Source of the DNA: Saururus chinensis
Taxonomy: Eukaryota > Streptophyta > Magnoliopsida > Piperales > Saururaceae
DNA length: 64,000 nt
Direction: 5' to 3'
Assembly: GCA_035235625.1 (NCBI GenBank)
Contig: CP141149.1
Coordinates: 33,969,753-34,033,752 of the forward strand
Below the pieces are notes generated by a model, which searched no databases, had not been told where the DNA came from, and was given only the letters and a program-made list of their open reading frames with translations. A program made the position numbers and the translations under genes. Positions 9,178 to 24,100 of this stretch are shown here, one piece after another. How positions within the stretch are numbered: the first letter of the stretch is position 1; the number at the start of each line of letters is the position of its first letter.

Positions 9178-12100
9178 CTGTATGCATGCAAAATTAAATT
9201 TAGCAAGATTAAGTATGCAATTATCATCACAATGCTAATTGAATGCAAGATTGCATAGGTGAATTTAATTTGAAACATTAAATAACGTATCAGTGGATAC
9301 ACATGCATATATCAGTTGGATCAGAAGGATACAAGAGGGTAAATCAATACACAACTTGTACCATTTTTCTGTCGTTAAAATTTTCTAAGGTATATATATA
9401 TATATATTAATTAATTAATAATTTCTTACTAATTTATTAGTCTAATATGTCTCCCTTAAAAGGTACTATTAGCTGGGCTAAAGGAACTCAAATGAAACCA
9501 AAGAATTTCAGCCCCTACCACCATGGAGACTTGAACCATGGAAGTGGACCAGGATGCCTCCTGCATTTGCCAATAGGGCATGGCGCATTTGGCAAATCAA
9601 TCTAATATATCTTTTAACAATTTACATATTTTTCAAAAATATGATTATTTAATATTTCTAAATTTCTATTACTTTCAGAATGACTCAATGCTTGAGATTG
9701 ATTAATACAAATCAAATTTCAGCATCTTATGATGTTAAAACATTGTAGTTAGTTGATGTTTCTGTCCAGCATAGTAACAAAGTTGGCATTTCCGTTTGTT
9801 TCAGTGAGGGGCCATTTCATGTTCAGTTCGTTTCATTTCAGAAAATTTTCAGGAAAGTTTCAAAGTGTTAAAAGAGGAAAAAGAAGGAAGAGGAGGAGGA
9901 AAACTTCTAAGGAAGATGGGAAACCCAAAAAAAGCCCTACTTAAAAATAACTTGCTTAAACTGTAAAAACATTTAAAATTACCTTCGCCTAAACTGTAAA
10001 AAATAAAAAAATGACCTGCCTAAAATGTGAAAAATATAAAATTACCCCTTCCTAAAATATAAAATACCGAAAATATCCTGCATAAAATGTAAACAATCGA
10101 AAATAACCTGCCTAAAATGTAATTATCGCAAAATTTCAAAATCTAGCAAAATAGACGGAATTTCGAAATAAATTTTGGTTTAGGCCCCTTTTTGTTTAAA
10201 TTATTGAAATTCGCTAAATTTTCGCAAAATTTGTTACTATGCTGTCCAGAACTCAGACAAATATAAATAACAAAATATATTGCTACTACCCTCAGACAAC
10301 TAACTTCAATTCATCAATGGAGCAGGTTCATTAGTTCTAGACAAATATATTGAACAATCATAAACATCTTTCACTCAGCTAATTATGCAGGGCAGGCATA
10401 GGACATATATCTCTAGTGAACTAAAGGGAGCCATGTGATGCTATAGTTACTTGCAGTGGTGACTTACATTTTTGAGTGACATGGTCCTGTCTCACCACAG
10501 CAAATGAATGAAGGAGGATTCCAAGAGTTGGCAGCACAAATCTCATACAAACGAGACTTTGCAGATCCTTTATAATACAAAGTACAACACAATAACCCAA
10601 TAAAAAATTAAGAGGCCATTGTATTTTAATGCCAAAAAACAAAGATGCATTGTATCTATGACCAAGGTCAAGTTTTTAAGGAGTGCATACCTGTAGTGAG
10701 TTGGCTCCTCATGTCATAAACAGATTCATATGCCCCACCATTACAATGTGACATTTGCAATGAAGTATTACTTTGAGTGGTACAAATCCTATCAGAAGTA
10801 CCTGTCGATTCTTCCCCTTCTGCATCATGCATCTCTTGCAAATGAAGAAAATCAGGTGGACCACACATTATTGGAGTTTCATCATAGCCTATAAGCTTTT
10901 CTTTCTCCTTGCGAGCTGACTGTATGATTTCTTTCAACGATCTAACCCTATGTTTGTACCCTTGGTCCTGTGCATATTTGTAATGAAGTTGTCAAACAAA
11001 ATCAACAGTTACAAATGTCTGGGTACACAGAGCAAGTTATTTGCATAAAGAACTTGTTATAATAAACTGAATTCCGTGAATAGTCATGCATATTTTGGCA
11101 GATATGAATTTATATTTACAACTGAAAAGCTCCCTACACAGATTTTCAGTATTACCTGATATAATATGCAATAAATTCGGCAATGGGATAACTATAAACT
11201 CCCTCTGTTCAGAAATGAGTGTCTGATTTCAAAAAGATTTTTGTCCTGTATTAAGTGTCCGATTTCATGGGTTCTTATGTGCATCTCCTCCTACACGTCT
11301 CCTTCTTCCTTCACCAGCCTCTGTTTCCGGTCAATTCAAATCCCCTGCCAGCTCCACCGGCACCACTGCATGACCTGACTTCCAATTAGCCCTCCTCAAA
11401 TGACCCATCTCCGTGCACATCCCCTGCAACCACCCAGAACCCAGTGAGCTAAAAATTGCACTGCCAGTGACCATCTCCATAGCTGCCTTGTGCATCTTCT
11501 CATGCCTCGCTATCATCTTCCTCTGCTGCCAGAAGACCGGGCGCCTGGAGGCGTCACAGAAGCTGGCCGTCAGCAAAAGCTCCAGGCAGCTGAGAGCCAA
11601 GGTGCCCATGAACAATGCTTCTGCCATTAGCCACCATGGAAGAGCAATGGAGCCGTCAAATCAGAGATACTGATCCAAATAGCTCATAAAGCTTCCGCTG
11701 CCACCACCGGCAATGGACCAGAGGCATGTCATCTAATCTTAATTTTCACAGGTCTTATTGGCTATGGTAGTCATGGCATTTAATCAGAGACTTGTCACTG
11801 CCGCCAACCCCGTGAATGGGAAAAGGGGACTCACTGTTGCTTTAATATGTTCATTTGCATAGAACTTCCTCAAGAAGATGCCTTTACACTGGTTCCCTTG
11901 ATGGAAAAATCGTTCAGTCCCACTCCCACCATTTGCTTTTGCTGGCACTGGGAGAGGCTGCAGAGCTGGTTGTGCAGTTCAAACCGCCATCCCCACAGAG
12001 GAGCATGAAGTCCTCTGGATGAAGCTCTGCTGCTTCTTTGGTACCAGTACATAGTTCACCCCCTACCATGATATCATGTGACTTAAAATTTTGACCTTTT

Positions 12101-15100
12101 CAAAATCAGACACTTATTTCAGGACAAAGGGAGTATAAGAAAACCTTTGAAGTAAAAGACACACCAAGTGTAAAAATTTCGAAAAAATCCCCAAAATTCA
12201 AAATTGCCAGTTATCCAATAAGGCTTAAGATAGAGGTTAGAATTGGCAAGTTGTTTTATCAACACCGGAGACATTCCAAAGCATATTAACTACAAATGTG
12301 CAAGCATCACGGGCAAGTTTAGCTATCCCATCGCGGATGAGCAATTGAAAGACATTCTCAATAATTATGAGATACTAATCAGTACAAAGTATGATGTGGC
12401 AATTGGTTTAAAACAATCAGCATGAACATTAAAATTGTCCAAGATCAAGTGCAATGGCATGATATGGTTCATGTCACTGACCCTACTTAATTGGGATGTG
12501 ACGATAATCATAACGATGATAGAATTAATCATTATATAAATATCTTAAGTCTAATCAAGACATTGACCAGTGTTAACTTAGATATTTCATTGGTGAAAAG
12601 AGCCCCCAGTAAGCAACATGATAAAAACCCTTACATTAAGAACAACAAAGATCAATGATTTTTGTGAGGCTTATTTGGAGGACTTTAAGCTAGTGGTAGT
12701 AACACCATTGTTATGGGCTTTGAATCATAAGAGAGAACAGAGATGAAGATTTCATGCTATCTTTTACTATATTTGTCTTAATTCAAATATATATAAATAC
12801 CCACAGCAAGTCCAAAGTTGCATTACTAATCATAACCTTTGGCATACAACACTCACACACTAACTGCCAACAGATACAGTTTAAGCAGATAAGAAGGTTT
12901 CTGCATTATTTGTTACAAAATCAACTTGCATAATCCAATTTTTTCAATTTATTTATGAAAGGCTTAACCAATAAAAAAAATAGATGGGAGCATATACTGT
13001 GAATTAGCAATACTGCTGACTGTTCACTACTGTACATTATGAAATGATCCTCGATTCTACTGTTATCTTGACGTTAAGAATGCAAAGTACTAATCTCTTT
13101 TGCACTACAAAATGTAATTTACGTTAGTATATTGTATTTACATGGTGTTATAATTGTTTTAGATTAATACTAGGGCTTAAATCGTAAAAACATTTTTTGG
13201 TTGCCAATAATTTTTGTCCCATTAACTCCGATATATTTTATCTTTAGGTCACCGATATATCTCCAATAAAAGATATTGCGAACCATGGAAAGAAGAAATA
13301 TTTCTGCTAATAAAACAGATGATAGAATTACAAAGCTTATGTAATTATTTGGGACTCACACCTAGTTTTACTATGCATTTATATCATTACAAAACTATGC
13401 TGGTTTTTCGCATACTGAAGCTTACAAAAATGAAAATATTTATGTTCCACAGTATCCACCATCTACTCAGGTCTAGTCTCAGGTTAAGATTTTACCGGAA
13501 TAAATTTGCCGATGGAACATACCAAAAATTTGTAAAGTGAATAGGTCCAGACAATACCTTATTTCCTGTTCTATTATGTACATAAATAAAGGCCATAAAA
13601 GTTATACCTTCAATTTTAGTAGTAAATCCTGGGATGCAAATCTTTCAGCTGTTTTTTTTCTCGAATTGCTTGCATGGCCACTGAAGCAGCTTCCATGAAT
13701 GCTCACTTCCGCTTTAGTGGAAAATACCCCTATATCTGTCCTTGAATTTTCAAACCTCAATATGAAATTGGCAGATTGGCAAAGTTCCTGAAGTTCTCTA
13801 AATGGATTCAACTGCACACGTGAGAAACTGACGACCGGACACAATAAGGGCAACATTATTGTCCAAACACACTGTAAATTTAAACCACTGTCTAGAAGTA
13901 TGGCTCCAGCGCAAGACTCTACTAAATCACCCAATACCTGAATCAATAAAGAAGAGTCAACATTTGATGTAGAGATTTCATATTATGAATTCAATTCAAA
14001 ACTCAGATTACTAATACATAAGAAGCATTAAAATATCAACAATAGGAAAAAAAAAACAATAAGTTACCCCCACATCGATGAAAGAAACAGATCTGGTGTA
14101 ATGGAAGCTGTTCCTTTGGATCCCATGAGGTTTCTATTTTGAACTGAGGATTCATAATATAAAATTTACCAGATCTTATCAATAGTTTATTGAGCGAAAA
14201 GTTAAACCTATGGGTTGCATTAAGATACGAAGGCTTGTAGACACCAGATAAATCAGTGGGGTATCAGAATCAATTTTTTCTCTACTGCTGAGTCATATCC
14301 CTGCCATTCCACTCCCTCTCCACCCCCCCCCACCCCCCACACCACACACACACACACAAAAAGAAAAAAAAAGGAGAATGTAATGACTAATGGGGTTTGT
14401 TGCACATACTGACATTACGTTAGATAACTATTTCTAAAAGTTTACACTGAAAGTCAAAGGAAATGTATCTTGAAGCCATTGCAAATAATGGCTGAATTAG
14501 ATAGTGTTTGCCTTCATGTGACTACGAAGGACATTACATAAAAGCTTACATAATAATTCAGCCCTTTTGAGGTAAAAATTTCTAGATTGTATTTACTGCA
14601 GGTTGATCAATCTGAATTCACCTTTTTGGGGCCGACAACATGCATTCAACATTGCAACACAACCTTTTCTATACTGCATTTCATAAAATTAATACAAGTC
14701 CAAAAAGATGATGTGGAAGTAAACGTTAAGAATGTTTACCTTTGGGCATATTGGCTCCTCAAGCAAGTACTGTTCCTTTTCAGGTAACTGAACAAATTCT
14801 ACAAATTTATCAATTGCCATGGAGAGATATTTCGAATCACTAATGAGGTATGACTGAAACGAGTGTGACACAGCCAACCGGGCAAATGAATTATTATTTA
14901 CAGCAATGGATCTCAAATCAGTCAGCTGACCAGGTGTAAGATCAGGAAAAACTGAGAAAAGATATGACGTAATTAAGTAGTCAATGACAGCATCCCCCAG
15001 AAACTCCAGCCTCTACAAAAATTAAGCAATGTCAGCAAGATAATTAAACATCACATTCTCTACGAGACAGATAAAAAATATTATCTCTGTAGCTGCAAGC

Positions 15101-18100
15101 AGTCTCAACATTCAGGTACATGGACAAGCACAAACTATACACTTTTCACTCTGTTATGCGACTAAGACCATGGTAGAACAACCTAGGTGCAGTCAGTGAA
15201 AGTGCAAAGTTCGCAACAATCATAATCAAGAAGTGCCTTTGTAGTTAGTGGCATGGATCTTACCTCCACTCTAGCATAGCCATTTGCTGGACTGGGCCTA
15301 TAGCTCAGCATTGGGTACCAGCGGCTCTTGTGGCCCGCGGCCCAACATGAGGGCCTGGCCCACGCTCTTCGACCCCTATCATTTAAAAAAAAGCTGGTTT
15401 GAGGGGGGGGGATTAAAAAATTGTCACCCCTCCTCAAAAAGTCAACTTTAACCCTATTAACATTCAAATAACGGCAATTTTCAAGGATCTAAGAGGTAGT
15501 TGTCACATTTGAAAATCTATTAATTAGGGGAAGTTTAGCCTTCTCCTCACCCTTTCTTCTACTCTCTAATACTCTCTTTCTCCTCTCCTCCATACTCTCA
15601 AGCTCTTAATCACTTTAATTTTATTTTTAATTAGAGTTTAAAATTAAACTCTCACAATCTCAAGCCTCAATATTAAAAAACAAAGTTCTCAATTCTCAAG
15701 CTTCCTCCATCATTAAGTGGGCAACTCAAGGAATTCCCAAAATGGATGAAGTCGACTACAAAGGAAGTATTCCACCAATGCCTTTGGCAGTTGAGGAAAA
15801 AAGTGGCAACCTTCCATGTGGTGCCATATGAAGAAAGTTTGGGTGGACGACCCAACAAGCCTAGAATATTCCTCGTAAGAACCAAATGCAATTATTACAA
15901 AGCAATTCTAAGTGTGGGAACCGGGGGAGGGGGGTATGAAACATCTTCTCTGACATGTTAGAGCATGCTCTGCCAAGCATGGACCGAAAGACCCCAAACA
16001 AGTACAACTAAGTGCTATGAGAGCCTCTTCCACCTCTCTTAGTACTTTTAATTTTAATCAAGATACAAATTAGAGAGAGCTCGTGAAGTACGTTGTGCGC
16101 ACTTAGCAACCGTTTTCCTTCACTGATGTTGAATTGTTCAAGACTTATGTGAGGCAAGCTCTCAACCTGGTCTTCCACAAAATCTAACGCAACACTTTAA
16201 AAAAGGATATTTGAAACTACACAACGAGTATAAGGTACAACTTATGAACACCCTACTTACACTTCCAGTTAAGATTTCTTTAACTTCCAATATTTGGACT
16301 AGTAACTAAGATATCGAACATGCATGTGTTACAACTCATTTTATTGATGAAACATGGAGATTAAATAAGAGAATTATTTACTTTAACATGATAGATTATC
16401 CTCATTCTGCCTCAATTATTGAAAAATCATGGATTTCTATTTTAAATAAATACAACATTAAAAATAAAATTGTCTATTACTTTAAATAATGCCTCTGATA
16501 ATAATTTAAAGGTAAAACCTTTAGAAACTCATTGTGATAACATTGGTACAATAGAGTCTCTTACATTTCATATTAGATGTGCATGTCACAAAATTAATTT
16601 TTTTGTTTAAGGTGGTTTAAATATAGTTAAACCTCATCTTCAATTAATTAAAAATACTTTGTTACATATCACTTCTTCACCCTCTAAAACACAAGAATTT
16701 AGAGACTTGTATAAATTGTATAGTAACAAATATAAAAGATTTAGGCTACAGGATTAGAAAGCTTGTTTAGGGGTTGAAATACTTTGACACATTTAATGTT
16801 GAAATCTTGTAAAGGATTAGAAAGCTTAATCATAATTTGGGCTACAGGAAAGTTAGCTAATATAGGACTTAATGAAGGTTATTTTGACATTTTTATTTGT
16901 TTGATGTATTTTCTATCTAATTTTTATAATGTTACTAAAGATTTATCTGGAATTTCCTATACTACTTTTTGTTAAATTCTAAACCACTTGTATGATATAA
17001 CTTACGCATTTGAAAGTTAAAGATATAATGAAACTTTTGCACATCTTGTAATAGAAATGGAAACAAAATTCAATAACTATTTGTCTCTTATCCTTTCAAT
17101 TTGTTATTTAGGGGTTGTAATGGATCCTAGGGTTAGATTACTTGTCCAAATTTTAATAGATGGTACACATAAAAAAATGAGTCCCTATGCTGATGATAAT
17201 GATAATCTATATGAAACCATAGAAACTACTTTGCGTTCTTTATATAATGCATTTGAAATAACCTATGGGTCAAGACGAAATGAATCAACTTCTACTACTA
17301 CTATGCATCCTCCTCCACAAAAACTAAGCCTTAGTTCTAAACAAATGAATTAGCTATATATTTACAAACTAATTTTGGATTTTCTCTTACTGAGGAAAAA
17401 CTTGGTAATTTGAATATTTTAACTTGGTAGACACATGGAAAGAACTATCCTGTGTTATTTGCCTTAGCTTGTGATTTCCTTATCCCCCATGTCCACAACA
17501 GCATCGAAATATACTTTGTGTAGGAGGTAGGGCGTTAGACGATAGGCGAAGTCGACTAACGCCTAATGTGGTGGAGGCATGCATTTGTTTGAAGGAGTAG
17601 TTGGATGCAGAAAAAAAGGCACAAACTCCCAAGTTTGAAGAGGAAATGAGAGAAGATTTATAAGACTTGACAATCAATTAATTAATATTGTAATTTTTAT
17701 TTATTTTTGTATTTGAGGTTTTAGATTATAATTGCAAATAATAGATAGGTAAGTGAGTGCCAACCTAGTTGGGATGCACTCATTCTATAGTGATGCAATT
17801 ATTGCCTCTAATTTGTAAGTTTTTAAAATTGCAATAAATATTTTTTTAGAATTTCTAACCATTTTTATAAATTTCTTCTTTTTGGGGAAAAAAAGTGGGG
17901 AGGGCGGGCCGGCCCACAACCCCTCTTCAGGGGCCTCAGGTTGGGCAGGCCCAGCCCTGGCCCGTTGCCGCCTTTACTTGTGCTAACTCCTTTGTAAGAG
18001 ATAGCATAATAAAATAAAAAGTGTATAGCTTTTGCTTGTCCATATATCTAAATGATTATACACTTGACGCATGGAAAATGATTAAACAAATGTTGAAAAA

Positions 18101-21100
18101 AAAACACTGCATAGGAATAGGGTGTATTTAATCTACAAATATAGCTACAACAATACAACCAGATATATTTATCAAGTATGAGGAAGATAAGCATACACAA
18201 GAGACCGTTAATAAGTGAGATATTTCCTGGACTGAATAGAGGTCCTGTATCCATGTCATCATAGAGGATAGAAAAGGAATTTTGATACAAGCCAATAGAA
18301 CAAATAGAGTACATGGAAACAAATACCCTTAAATGTAATCCATTGCCTAATCTAGAGGCCCCTTTCGCTCATAGATTCAATGATGTTGGGCCACAAATGG
18401 CAAGTTCAAGGTTATTATTATTTAAAATGTCTCTAAGCCACTGATTTGATATACATCATACAGCTTGTCCATGATTTTCTTTTTTACGTATGGGTATAAA
18501 AGCTTACACTTTGTGAGTTGTTTACTATCAGAGAATGATGTTGATAGAGTGGTAATTGTGTATTCTACTAAGTAATTAAGTATGCACCCTACTATAGTTC
18601 AAGGCATTAGTATATTATGCTTATCTTTATATTAGTCATCCAGATGCAAGTGGTACGGGAAAATGGTCTTTGGAACAGTTGGTGGCCTCTCTTTCTATTA
18701 TTGCAAGAGTAATCCTCTTTCTAATGACTACAAGAACTTCGTCTTCTTCCACTCTCTCTCAGCTGCAAACCGTATTTCTCTTTCAATATGCATTTTCATG
18801 GTTTCTTTTGTCAGAATAGTTTTGCTCATTTTTGTCCGCCTTAGTGTTGTCTTTTATTAATAGAGGGTAGTTTAGTCTTTCAGATTTAATTCTTATTTCC
18901 TTTTGGTTGTCTAGGAGTGAAGGGCATTTATGTATTTTATAATAGTTGGTGGCACCCCTCTTGTTAGAAGCTTGACCAATACTTTTGTACAGTAATTCCT
19001 GCCCTTAGATTAATTGAATAGTATTCTTGCTTTTCTACCAAAAACCCTAGCCAGGTTTCTCCTAACACGGTATCGGAGTTGAGTTGAAGAATCAGAATCA
19101 CTTTCTCTGCATCTGTCTGCTTGTCTGCTGTGAAGTTGCAATTTTGGGGGGAGGTTCCTGCGCCAAGATTGCTGCTTTCTGCCTGCTGCTGGCCACCATT
19201 TTCAGTTGCCGCCAGAACTGATTTTTTATGTCTGGGGCTGTTATTGCCCTATTTCGATCTAAACTGCTGCTGTATCACTCCTTGACTGAGCAAAACTATT
19301 CTAACATCTTTATGTTAATTTGGTGCATTGTCAGATGTCATCAAAAGATGACTTGCACTGCTTAATTGTAATTAGTGCAAAAATCATCATCTAAAGAAAT
19401 AGAAAGATCAAGCAAGTTCATAAACTAGATTATGCCTGGAAAGTAACATTTGCCACTTTCAGAAGGGTCCACCTGATAGCAGCCTCCAGGATGCTTTCCA
19501 TATGAAGGGTGTGTGAATGCCTGGAGAAGAAGACCTTTAAACTGGAACTTGTACCCCAATAAATTTTCTAAATCATCAATACCTATACTCTCTATGAGGG
19601 GCATATTTCTCTTGCTTGCATTATAAACTTCGTGAACATGAGAAACTTGGAAGTCTACGGATATCCCAATCCATCCGAGAAATGAAATTGCAGCTTTAAA
19701 TCCACTGTCCACTATGTATGCCCCCACAAGGGCTTCAACCACATCAGCAATAGTTTTCCTGTATAGCCAATGGTGGCATTTACTGCACCTTACATTCACA
19801 GGATCACCGTCCTTTAACTGCCCATTTACTTCTTGAAAGTGCAAGGAGTATTCCTTATCTTTATCACAGTTTACTGTACAAGGACGGCCGAGTGCATAAT
19901 AATGGGTTGGATCAAACCAACAGTCACGTATAAATACCTGAAGAAACAAAAAGATTATCAAATTATGAAAAGAACAGAGAAGACACTCAAAGAAACAGAA
20001 GCCACTAAGGAAAAAGAGGAAACAAAATGTGTCACTTGATGAAAACTACTGCTTTACATAAAATTGAGATTTCAGAGGAAACAAGGACAGCAGGAAGAGC
20101 GATTCAATATATTGTTAGGTGTAAGTGCAGTCATATAATGGTATCTAAGATTTCTGCGCTGGACAAAATTAACTGATTGACCCACTATGCTCCTGAAGCC
20201 AAAAGTCGGCTTGTTGAAAGATATTTGCAAATTATTGAAGCCATTGTTTGCAATAATGATTAGAGTCCATTAACAAAAAAAGGAAATCACTAATTACCTG
20301 TAAATTGTTCTGGACAGCCAGCTCATAGAGATGTAAATTATTTATAATACTTGAGCGTTTTTGAGTCAGTTTCCCTTCATCAAGAGATTGTTGTGAAAGA
20401 AATACATGCCTTCCTACCACATATTTTAGAAAAGCATCACCAAGTACTTCTAGCCGCTCAAGAGAAAATGACTCTAAACATCTCTCAGTTGTGAGTGCTT
20501 CCAATATCTGCATTCAAGCTTTTTGCCGTCATAAGAGCAATATATTTTAATGTTTAAAAAAGTAGACAATGTACTTTGACACTCGTCAAGCCAGTTGATG
20601 AACATTGCATTCAAGCCATGAACATGTGTTTATTTTAAAAATTAAACCTTCTAACACAATTTTATTTCATACATTTATATTAAAGTTGAAATTGCCAAGT
20701 CAATAAGTTTAATACATCTTTAGAACACAGAATGAAACACAAATATTATCATCACCATTGTTATATGAGTTTCATCAATAAACAAGGAAAAGACATGCCT
20801 CGGCTCCAACCCAGTTCATATCAAAGTCATCAGGCTTTGACCAATTTATCTGGATTGAAAATTGTCCATACATCTAAATCTAAATAGGTGAGATTTGACT
20901 ATTTATACTTTTATGTTTAAAGATATAGATGTCCCTAATGAACAAAAGATGACAAAGATGGAAAAGGGAGTGTAACATGTTGATAAAACTGAAACTCGAT
21001 TGGTTATCAAGGTGGTCCTCTATCAAAATTTCTCAGTCCCCCCTACTCCATTCCCATCGCCAAAAACAGAGAGCACCTTTCTTGGGCCCCGTCATAAAGC

Positions 21101-24100
21101 ATACACGTATTAAAGGAGGAAACAAAGCACGTGATTCGCCATATACAAATGTTTGTGCTAGGGCCACTAGTAAAATAGTTTTAAGCTAACTTTTTTGTTA
21201 ACAAGTAACTTTCTTCACCGTATTTGTGAACAAAGGTTACATATTAATTAATGTGCGTCAAGCAAATTATTAGCAGAAAGATCACCATAGGGATGCTTCC
21301 ATACTCACTCTTCATAGAAGGTAACAATGCCCTGCATATGTAGACTTACAGTACGTACTCAACTTCCACATTTGCTCTTCTATTTTACCACATTTTATTA
21401 GATGCCACATTTGATGGAGAATCACTTAAATTATACCGAATTAAAGCCTACAGCAATTGCACAAGTCACGTCTCTACCACAATTACTTATATAAGTTTTC
21501 CCCTTGTTGACAGGTATTTAGAGGCTGCTTGGGTGTGAAATTTTTTAGAAAAAGGAAGTAGAATTTTTTGGAATTAATTCCATTGATTCACGGTCGAATA
21601 AGAATTAAGGTTGGTCATGTAATTTTTTAGAATAAATTTGGATGTTGCGTCAAACCCATTTCTAAAACTTTAGGTCTGACTCAAAAAGTGATACTAGACC
21701 AATTTCAGATCAGTTTAGATCGAGTCATGGTTTTTTTCTTCTGAATAACAATTAAAAATGGATTTTACCACATATATATATTGTCACTTAATCAATTCTT
21801 CTAAAAGATCAAATTGTTAGAGAAGGAACTAACTATTAATATTATAGGTTTATATTCATAACACTGCTGCATATGCAAACACCACTGAACATTGCACATG
21901 AACACATACACATGTAGGAGGCACAAGATGCAACTCAGAACACTGCTTTCCTAGGATATGAACGAAAAACATTTCGCTCAGACACCATGTTAGTTGAAGA
22001 CTTCTTTTCACAGCTCAAGTTGTTAGGGAAAGGGCTAATCATTTATATTTTACACTACATACATTAAACACACAAACAAGTGTAAACAAACATACAAGAT
22101 TTACTCATGATTAGAATATAGATATATGTGTATGTGAGTGCCTGTGCGTGTGGGTGTGCAAGTGTGTGGGATAGGGGGATGTACGTGTGTATGTGCCTGT
22201 GTGTGTATCTGCACATGTTCATACTTCTGTGTCTGTGCGTATCCTTTTTTTGGGGGGGGTCGGGGGGGTTAAAAACTTTGTACATATTGTTCAATCTCCC
22301 ACTTTGATACATTGCATTTTGGAAGTCAAATAAATTGCTTAGGGTTCCCATTTTATATCATACAAGACACATTCGACTCAAACAAAGATTGCTAGGATAT
22401 CTTTCCTAACATTGGATCAATTATACATAAACACTAGCCTTTTTTATGACATTAGGATTTAATCACTTGACCTTTGATGCTGGACACTACCACCAATGCA
22501 ACTGTGATCCAGCAAACGTTTTGTGCAATCCAATTAATACTAGAAAATGAAAGCTAACTAATAAATGCAATAAATAGTTTAAACAAGGAATCAGGTCACA
22601 ACCCAAATGGTTAACCATGATTTGGTGGCATCCAGAATTTACAACCAGCTAAACCAGATTGCTAAGATTTTTTTCTTTATAGTGTACAACTCCTGCCATG
22701 GCTAAATCTGCAGGCAATCAATTATTTAAAAATGAAAAATCCTTACGCGAGCGGCAGGAACTTGGGATCCCTCAGGGAAAGAATCTGACAGCAAACCCTT
22801 CAATTCAATTGCCACAAGCAAATTTTCAAGTCGATGCATTACAGAAGGCAACAAGGATAGAGTGCTCGCCACTTCTTTAGAGAAAGATAATATCTTCAGT
22901 GAACAAAGTTCTGGTGGTAACTCTACAAAGTGCTCTGAAATACCATGGCTCGCTGATTGCAAACACCATGCACTTGATTAGATTTCCTTTCAGATGTGGA
23001 AAAAGTTCCAAACAACTAAATAGCAGTTTGAGCAAACAAATTGGAGTTTAAATTTGAGACCGATATAGTTTTAATCTACTTACTTCCATCTCTCTTTGCA
23101 TTTATCTCTTCGTCCAGCCAACTCAAATAAATGGAACTTTTTTTCTACTTCAACTAATTAAGGCTTATATTCATATGAAATAATCCTAAAAAATCCACAT
23201 AAGTTTCATCGACATAAGGAAGCTATCCTTTGGAAAGAATATTAAAGAGTTTATGATGATTCTTTATCCGTAGTATCTGGCTCCTATTATTTAACAAGGT
23301 CAAATTTCTTCATTATTTTATCATTCAGTCTGTAACATAGCCTGATCTATTAAAGAAATCAGTGTAACTAAATTGGAATTTCATCTACATAGTAATACTG
23401 GATGGCTATTAAGTCCACATCATATAATTTGAAGTGTCACTAATTGTTGATAATTAAAAAACATGTAAGAACATACATGTGTCTGTCTGACGTCGATTTT
23501 GCAATAAATTTTTCAGTTTGAAGAGTTGTTTAACCTTCAAAAGAGGTTGCTCCGGGTGCAACAAATCAATGTTCCTAAATTGAAGTACAAAACAAAGATT
23601 GTCAAGAAGAGAGTTAGGTAGTTTAAATTAGAGAGTTAGGTAGCAATAAACATTTACACTAACAAGCACTTATGTAGATAAACACAATGAAAAATAGCTT
23701 AGGCCCCACATAGTACCTATAAGAAAAGGACAAGAGACATGGGCATGGTTGCACACACATAGACACACACGCATCCCATGTCTTTACCACTTACAGCAAG
23801 ACTGCATGCTAATCTATAATTGAGGTTATATGTATAAGTATGTAAATGCAATTAATTGTGTAACGAGCCCTCTCTTAATTCTTTATATTCTGGCCGCACA
23901 GGTAATTATTGGTGGGATGGGACAAGGGAAACTGTTGAAAGAAAGGTGTTAAAAACTAAGGGCCCACAAATTCTGGTTTCTTTCTTGGATGTGAGCTCTC
24001 TTGCTTTCTTCCTGTGACATTTCTGTCTAGTTAGATAGATTATCTCTGTTTTAAAAAGTGGCTCATGCATGCCTCAGGCCTGAGGTGCACGCCTCATGCA

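Noticed and set aside
11331-11673. Opposed frames of 98 and 86 codons as an intronic gene
   Set aside because: They are inside a transposon with inverted terminal repeats; better read as captured cargo.
22064-22351. 95-codon frame rich in His and Thr
   Set aside because: Translation of the TG/CA microsatellite.
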